From contig QHOF01000012.1 of assembly GCA_003219335.1 (NCBI GenBank), positions 1-9,249 on the forward strand: a stretch of DNA of 9,249 bases. Reading direction: 5' to 3'. Positions 5,386 to 9,249 of the stretch are shown here, piece after piece. Source of the DNA: Verrucomicrobiota bacterium (GTDB lineage: Bacteria; Verrucomicrobiota; Verrucomicrobiia; Chthoniobacterales; UBA10450). How positions within the stretch are numbered: the first letter of the stretch is position 1; each line of letters starts with the position of its first letter. The position numbers were made by a program, and so were the translations under genes. The notes under the pieces were generated by a model. The model worked only from the letters and a program-made list of their open reading frames with translations, ran no database searches and had not been told where the DNA came from.

Positions 5386-6079
5386 CCTCGATCATCCATG
5401 TCAGTTCTCCCGCTGTTGGATTCACTCGCGCGGCAGGCAACTGCCGGTCGCCTTCCAACACGCGCTCGATTAACTCCGGACTTTTCGAAGCCCCCACCAG
5501 AAACAATATGTGCCCCGCGTGATTGATGAGCGGAAAAGTGAATGTCAATCGCCAGGCGTTCAACTTCGGAACGAAATTTGCCGCGACCCGCCGCGTTATT
5601 TCCTCCAATGCGGCGGTCCCGGGAAAAAGCGATGCCGTATGACCGTCATCGCCAAGGCCGAGAAGAATCAGGTCATGCCGATAGATCGCTTCGCCGCGTT
5701 GGGTGGCCATGAGATCGAGACGGTCCTGGTATTCCCGCGCGGCGATTTGCGGATCGATTTCGCCGCGCATGCGCATGATTGATTTTTCGGGAACGGCGGC
5801 AGGCGCCAGCAGAGTTTCCCGCGCCATCCTGAAGTTGCTCTGTTGATTGTCAGGTAGAACGCAACGCTCGTCGCCGAAGGTGATATAATCCAACTCCCAC
5901 GGCAGATCGTGCGCGATCGCCGCAAGCCGGGCGTAAACCGGCGCGGGCGTGTTCCCGCCCGAGAGCGCAATCCGGAATCCATTGCGTTCGCCGATCGCCT
6001 TGTGCGCCTGTTCAAGAATGAAGTCCACCGCGTCGACGACGAAATTTTCCGTTCGTATCACCTGAGGCTTCGTTTTCAT
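5381..6079 (-). CDS. pgl: 6-phosphogluconolactonase
   Basis: The 232-residue protein belongs to the DevB/SOL-type glucosamine/galactosamine-6-phosphate isomerase-like family. It hydrolyses 6-phosphogluconolactone to 6-phosphogluconate, the second step of the oxidative pentose phosphate pathway, in the cytoplasm. Signatures in order: IALSGGNTPAPVY (37-49), the phosphate-binding loop; ITFGDERCVLPDNQQSNFRM (66-85); and LGLGDDGHTASLFPGT (140-155), with the catalytic His147. A C-terminal FPLINHAGHILFLVGASKSP completes the fold. Length is normal. The genes for glucose-6-phosphate dehydrogenase and 6-phosphogluconate dehydrogenase, often neighbours, are not in the window. The start ATG at 6079 is preceded by a GGGGG run rather than a well-spaced AGGAG. 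The epimerase gene follows after 21 bases. Confidence 0.95.
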   Translation of the reverse strand: MKTKPQVIRTENFVVDAVDFILEQAHKAIGERNGFRIALSGGNTPAPVYARLAAIAHDLPWELDYITFGDERCVLPDNQQSNFRMARETLLAPAAVPEKSIMRMRGEIDPQIAAREYQDRLDLMATQRGEAIYRHDLILLGLGDDGHTASLFPGTAALEEITRRVAANFVPKLNAWRLTFTFPLINHAGHILFLVGASKSPELIERVLEGDRQLPAARVNPTAGELTWMIEE

Positions 6080-6141
6080 CCCCCGATTACAACTACCGAC
6101 AATCGCACAATGCCGTGACGCGTATTAAAGCGACGCGAGGA

Positions 6142-6162
6142 CGCCCGCACACGGGCGGGCAG
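6142..6162 (+). repeat. GCCCGC-N6-GCGGGCAG hairpin, copy 2
   Basis: GCCCGC (6143-6148) and GCGGGC (6155-6160) pair around ACACGG; an alternative CGCCCG/CGGGCG stem with CACA loop is also possible. The 20 bases 6143-6162 match 4269-4288 at 18 positions, which suggests a shared dispersed repeat. It lies in the 275-base gap between msrA and pgl, which otherwise holds nothing I can identify and should contain the pgl promoter. Confidence 0.55.
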
Positions 6163-6354
6163 GCTGTACGCATTCCAAAAGCTTCGGGAAACAGGAACGG
6201 CGCCCTCGTGAATGTCGCACGAAGTGCTTTGGGAGTGCGAGGCGTCGTCGCATCGCAATCATAGCGTTAATGTCACTGTATTGCGTGAGTACCCAGTGGG
6301 TGATGGCAAGATCTCGTTCCCGATAACCGTTAACCGATCACTGGTAACAGCCGG

Positions 6355-6831
6355 TCAAACGGTGCAATGCGACTGGCCGCGCTTTTGCAGGTAACGCTGA
6401 TGATATTCTTCTGCGCGCCAGAACTTCGGCGCGGGTTCAATTTGCGTCACGATTGTCCGATTGAAGCGGCCGCTCTTTGCCACTTTTTCCTTTGACGTCT
6501 TGGCCGTCGCCTCTTGTTCCGGCGAATGATAAAAAATCACCGAGCGATATTGCGTTCCCACATCGGGGCCCTGCCGGTTCAAGGTGGTCGGGTTATGGTT
6601 CGACCAAAAAACATTCAAAAGTTCGTCATAGTTGATCTGCGACGGATCGAACTCCACCTCCACCACCTCGGCGTGCCCAGTCTTATCCGTACAAACATCT
6701 TGATACGTCGGATTCTCTTTCCTTCCGCCTGCATAACCGACGGACGTGGACAAGACGCCCTTCAAATTGCGGAAAGTTTCTTCCACTCCCCAGAAACAAC
6801 CTGCGCCGAATGTGGCTTTCTCCGTTTGCAT
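6355..6831 (-). CDS. msrA: Peptide methionine sulfoxide reductase MsrA
   Basis: The 158-residue protein reduces the S-form of methionine sulfoxide in damaged proteins back to methionine. The catalytic motif GAGCFWG gives the nucleophile Cys12; TSVGYAGG (29-36), the conserved Glu55 in [24 protein letters not shown] and the C-terminal EYHQRYLQK (142-150) are all present. A Cys at 156, in the tail SHCTV, is placed to act as the resolving cysteine, as in many MsrA with a C-terminal resolving Cys, and Cys47 is an additional one. Length is normal for a short bacterial MsrA without a signal peptide or MsrB fusion. It is transcribed in the same direction as pgl, but a 275-base gap separates them, so it is probably a separate unit. 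The gene is divergent from the sulfotransferase gene. Confidence 0.96.
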   Translation of the reverse strand: MQTEKATFGAGCFWGVEETFRNLKGVLSTSVGYAGGRKENPTYQDVCTDKTGHAEVVEVEFDPSQINYDELLNVFWSNHNPTTLNRQGPDVGTQYRSVIFYHSPEQEATAKTSKEKVAKSGRFNRTIVTQIEPAPKFWRAEEYHQRYLQKRGQSHCTV

Positions 6832-7178
6832 GTGAAGACGATGATGCGATTGCGCGTGATGCGCAACCCCACGCTGCTCGAGAATTCCTGGGGTGATGCC
6901 CCAGGTTCGCCTCGGCGAATCCGTCCTATGGCGGACTGGTTTGAGATCGCGCCTTCGGCGCTAACCGTTTTGCACGGCGGAAAAGATAGACAAATGCGCC
7001 GGATTTTGGCTGTAGTGTGCGCTGTCCTCACCGCAGCTGGAGTTGATGCGGCTAGAGAATCCGCTGGGACCGCGCACACTACAGCACTTGCGCGTCGGTT
7101 TGAGGTCGAAGACTTCGTTGAACACATTCGCTGCTTGACTCGCGGCTATGCGTCTCATTTGCATAGCCCGAAAGTCCA
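6832..7178. other. Intergenic region between divergent msrA and sulfotransferase genes
   Basis: About 350 bases between two divergent starts must hold both promoters, though no confident -35/-10 pair is visible. The only clear structure is the inverted pair of GTAG-footed hairpins at 7009-7085. Open frames crossing it, such as a plus-strand one from 6514, are antisense to msrA and look unlike any protein family. Confidence 0.5.
7009..7085. repeat. Inverted pair of REP-like GTAG hairpins (pair A)
   Basis: The left unit GCTGTAGTGTGCGCTGTCCT (from 7009) and the right unit, which on the minus strand reads GCTGTAGTGTGCGCGGTCCC from 7085, are inverted copies about 30 bases apart. Each has GTAG at the 5' foot followed by a short hairpin (GCGCTG/CACCGC left, imperfect; right unit diverged). 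Paired inverted REPs are the layout called BIME in enterobacteria. Pair B at 8599-8676 is of the same family; the two pairs flank the sulfotransferase gene. Confidence 0.75.
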
Positions 7179-8543
7179 ATGGCAATCCATGACGACTTGC
7201 GGCACATTGAACGCCCTAACCGAATGAACGCCTCTCCCACTACTCTTCGGCAGACTCGTCCGCTCCTGCCCGTGCGGTTCCTTAATGGATGCGGCGCGCT
7301 ACTGGGAAAAAAGCGGAGTCCATCTGTCCGGATGCAAGCGGTTGATCTGATCGAGACCGCGAGGCGACGCTGCGGCCTCGATGATTTTGGCGCAGGCGAT
7401 TTTTTTGAGGCGCTGTCGCGTTTGCTCGAATCCTGCCAGACCGAGGCGCAGCTGAATCTGATTGGAAAAATCGCGCTCCGGACGGATGTTTTGCAGACGT
7501 TATGCTCGCGGCTGCGCATGGAACGGGACCGGCAGCTTTATCCCGAGATCGCGCGCCAGGAAATCCGCGAACCGCTCTTTATCGTAGGGTTGCCTCGCAG
7601 TGGTACCACCATATTGCAAATGCTGCTCGCAGCGGACCCGGAGCATCGATCCCCTCTCATGTGGGAAGTGATGACGCCTTCCCCACCTACCACCGCCGAC
7701 GAGAAGCGCCGAATTCAGCGCGCGACCCAGAGTGCGAACTTGTTCAATTGGCTCGCGCCTACTTTCCGCTACGTGCATGCCGTCGGCGCAGAACTTCCTC
7801 AGGAGTGCGTCCGGCTTATGACTCCCACCTTTATGAGTGATCAGTTCGATGCGATGTATTACGTGCCGTCGTATCGCGCCTGGCTTTTTCAACAGGATTT
7901 ACGGCCCGCATACGAATATCATCGCCGGTTTCTTCAACATCTCCAGTTTCGGCGCGCCGGTCGCCGGTGGGTCCTCAAAGCCCCTACCCACATGTTTGCA
8001 TTGCCAGCGCTGCTTTCAGTTTATCCGGACGCATTGTTCGTGCAGGTGCACCGGACGCCGGTCGAAGCCATGGCTTCGGTAGCAAGTCTTATCACGATCC
8101 TTCGCAGCGCGTTTAGCGACGGCGTTGACCCGGTCGTCATCTGCCGCGATTCAATCCAGTACTGGTCGGAAACGATGGAGAAATTTTTGGAAGACCGCGA
8201 CCGGTTGCTTAACGGACGCATCTGCGAACTCGATTATGACCAGATCTGCCGGAACCCCATAGCCGCGGTCGGGCGAATCTACGATCATTTTGGCTGGTCG
8301 TTGTCGCCAGAGGCAGAGCGGCGCATGCGCGCTTTAATGGTAAGCCGCGCGGGGAACGGACGTGGCAATCATCACTATCAATTGGCGGACTTTGGTGCTG
8401 CTCCCGATCAAGTGCTCAGGGCGTTCATGTCCTACTGCCTGCGTTTTGGTTTTTCATTGCCAGATGATGGGGCAGCGCCATCGCCGCAGCACGGTTTGGG
8501 TGCGGTGGCAGTCACGACGGTAAATAACGCAGTTGGGAGATAA
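7179..8543 (+). CDS. Sulfotransferase (Sulfotransfer_3-type, PAPS-dependent)
   Basis: The 454-residue protein carries the 5'-phosphosulfate-binding loop PLFIVGLPRSGTT (132-144) and the following ILQMLLAADPEHRSPLMWE, then GAELPQECVRLM (203-214), and the 3'-phosphate region RWVLKAPTHMFALPALLSVY, PDALFVQVHRTPVEAMAS (about 263-300). Such enzymes transfer sulfate from PAPS to hydroxyl or amino groups of small molecules, lipids or glycans; the acceptor cannot be read from sequence. No signal peptide or membrane span is evident, so it is likely cytoplasmic. The start is uncertain: ATG at 7179 or ATG at 7224 (Met16) both lack a clear Shine-Dalgarno, and the first 45 residues look unconserved. REP-like pairs lie upstream and downstream. 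The same-strand dehydratase gene begins about 195 bases further on. Confidence 0.9.
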   Translation: MAIHDDLRHIERPNRMNASPTTLRQTRPLLPVRFLNGCGALLGKKRSPSVRMQAVDLIETARRRCGLDDFGAGDFFEALSRLLESCQTEAQLNLIGKIALRTDVLQTLCSRLRMERDRQLYPEIARQEIREPLFIVGLPRSGTTILQMLLAADPEHRSPLMWEVMTPSPPTTADEKRRIQRATQSANLFNWLAPTFRYVHAVGAELPQECVRLMTPTFMSDQFDAMYYVPSYRAWLFQQDLRPAYEYHRRFLQHLQFRRAGRRWVLKAPTHMFALPALLSVYPDALFVQVHRTPVEAMASVASLITILRSAFSDGVDPVVICRDSIQYWSETMEKFLEDRDRLLNGRICELDYDQICRNPIAAVGRIYDHFGWSLSPEAERRMRALMVSRAGNGRGNHHYQLADFGAAPDQVLRAFMSYCLRFGFSLPDDGAAPSPQHGLGAVAVTTVNNAVGR

Positions 8544-8598
8544 CCGCCTGCGCAAGTAACCAGGTTCCGACCTCGAACCTGACCAGTTGAAAAGAAGC

Positions 8599-8676
8599 GC
8601 TGTAGCGTCCGCTGTCTCAGCGGACTCCCATTGCTGCGCCAACGCCCGATGCGCTGAGGACAGCGCACGCTACAGC
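8599..8676. repeat. Inverted pair of REP-like GTAG hairpins (pair B)
   Basis: The left unit GCTGTAGCGT then CCGCTG-TCT-CAGCGG (8599-8623) and the right unit, on the minus strand GCTGTAGCGT then GCGCTG-TCCT-CAGCGC (8676 down to 8651), face each other. The stems differ by a base pair swapped on both sides (CCGCTG/CAGCGG against GCGCTG/CAGCGC), so pairing is kept while sequence changes. The units lie 28 bases apart. The element is in the gap between the sulfotransferase and dehydratase genes and could act as a 3'-end structure for the former. Confidence 0.8.
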
Positions 8677-8737
8677 CGAAACCTGGCAAGCACTTCGGCC
8701 CATGACGCCTTATGTTGTTGCTGTGCCAAGCAGATGA

Positions 8738-9073
8738 GTGAAACTACGCCACATGAATTTTGAAGCGCGGCGCACCATTACCGCCGACCACCCGAGCCTG
8801 GCCGGACATTTTCCCGGCGCGGCGATCGTTCCGGGAGTGGTTATCCTCGACGAAGTGGCCGCTGCGTTGCTTGAGTGGCGCAAAGAGTGTCAGCTTACCG
8901 GCATCCGAACGGTAAAGTTTCTAGCGCCGCTGAAGCCTGAGCAGACGTTCGCCATCTGTTTTTCCGCGAATGACGACGCCGCGGGCGAAGTCAATTTTTG
9001 CTGTCGCACCCGAGGCCGCGTAATAGTTGAAGGGCAGCTTCAAGTTTGTTGGAAGGACAAAGTGATTTCGTGA
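8738..9073 (+). CDS. ApeI/FabZ-like 3-hydroxyacyl-ACP dehydratase (hotdog fold)
   Basis: This protein of at most 111 residues has the hotdog dehydratase signature ITADHPSLAGHFPGAAIVPGVVILDEV (residues 14-40) with catalytic His24 in GHFPG, then TGIRTVKFLAPLKPEQTFAI. It resembles the short ApeI-like dehydratases that act beside ketosynthases in aryl-polyene-type and related fatty-acid-like clusters, rather than housekeeping FabZ, since it is shorter. The predicted reaction is dehydration of a 3-hydroxyacyl thioester on an acyl carrier protein. The start is either GTG at 8738 or ATG at 8753 (Met6); the signature is complete in both cases and no Shine-Dalgarno helps. The next gene overlaps its stop by GTGA, which suggests translational coupling and a shared operon. 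Confidence 0.85.
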   Translation: MKLRHMNFEARRTITADHPSLAGHFPGAAIVPGVVILDEVAAALLEWRKECQLTGIRTVKFLAPLKPEQTFAICFSANDDAAGEVNFCCRTRGRVIVEGQLQVCWKDKVIS

Positions 9074-9249
9074 ACGCGCCATCGTCTGACGCGCCCAAGT
9101 TTGAAATTCGACCGCGCGACCCGCGTCTGGCGCAATGGCTCCAGCAATTCCCGCCGGCGGTATTCAGCGAACGCCTGTATCAAAGCATTGAACTGCTGGA
9201 GCGATACAGTGTCGAACTGGCCGTTGATCTTTGCCTTCAGTTAAATCTG
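9070..9249 (+). CDS. Start of an unidentified gene, cut by the window edge
   Basis: A GTG at 9070 overlaps the dehydratase stop (GTGA) and opens a frame of 60 codons without a stop to the end of the window. It reads VNAPSSDAPKFEIRPRDPRL, then AQWLQQFPPAVFSERLYQSI and a leucine-rich helix LLERYSVELAVDLCLQLNL. I recognise no family. The helical N terminus before a presumed larger domain could fit a methyltransferase-type or biosynthetic enzyme, but that is a guess. The tight overlap makes a real coding start likely. Confidence 0.65.
   Translation, partial: MNAPSSDAPKFEIRPRDPRLAQWLQQFPPAVFSERLYQSIELLERYSVELAVDLCLQLNL

Noticed and set aside
6514..7227. A 237-codon plus-strand open frame
   Set aside because: It is antisense to msrA for its first half and crosses a REP pair in the second; the translation matches no family and msrA on the other strand is unmistakable.
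8734..8763. Mini-frame ATG...TGA encoding MSETTPHEF just before the dehydratase
   Set aside because: Too short to support as a gene or leader peptide; no recognisable regulatory codon pattern.

Overview
The window looks like a GC-rich soil or freshwater bacterial chromosome, most likely Verrucomicrobiota (Chthoniobacterales-type). This lineage call is an inference: it rests on the style of the dispersed palindromic repeats, the RAYT (REP-associated tyrosine transposase) subtype and the closest protein families I can recall, not on any marker gene. No tRNA, rRNA or CRISPR array was seen.

Layout. Positions 1-760 hold no convincing gene: a G-rich stretch with a 64-bp-spaced direct repeat and one REP-like hairpin, possibly decayed DNA. 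A composite palindrome (749-862) precedes the 3' end of a minus-strand NarL/LuxR-type response regulator (890-1666) whose receiver has lost the phospho-acceptor aspartate. Next come two REP hairpins, a broken RAYT gene (1893-2274) and, fused to it, the frameshifted C-terminal half of an IS110-family transposase (2267-2708). A minus-strand NIF3/DUF34 gene (2770-3585) carries a palindromic repeat inserted in frame. A plus-strand zinc-ribbon membrane protein (3819-4238) converges, across a perfect 14-bp hairpin, on a minus-strand block of metabolic genes: msrA (6355-6831), 6-phosphogluconolactonase (5381-6079) and a sugar-nucleotide SDR epimerase of the CDP-paratose/tyvelose epimerase type (4301-5359). 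The last two are 21 bp apart and probably cotranscribed. The right end reads rightward: a Sulfotransfer_3-type sulfotransferase (7179-8543), an ApeI/FabZ-like hotdog dehydratase (8738-9073) and the start of another gene (9070 onward) overlapping it by GTGA. This may be the edge of a lipid or secondary-metabolite cluster that continues outside the window.

The most striking property of the window is its density of short palindromic repeats, in at least five families: (1) GTAG-footed GGCGTCTG/CAGACGCC hairpins next to the RAYT remnant; (2) inverted pairs of GTAG-footed GCGCTG/CAGCGC hairpins flanking the sulfotransferase gene; (3) paired GGACATGTCC palindromes, one intergenic and one inside the NIF3 coding sequence; (4) GCCCGC-N6-GCGGGCAG hairpins; (5) scattered ATCCGCGTAATCCGTGG-like units. 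Families 1 and 2 have the architecture of REP elements mobilised by RAYT proteins. Because the local RAYT is disrupted, any current mobility would need a copy elsewhere in the genome.
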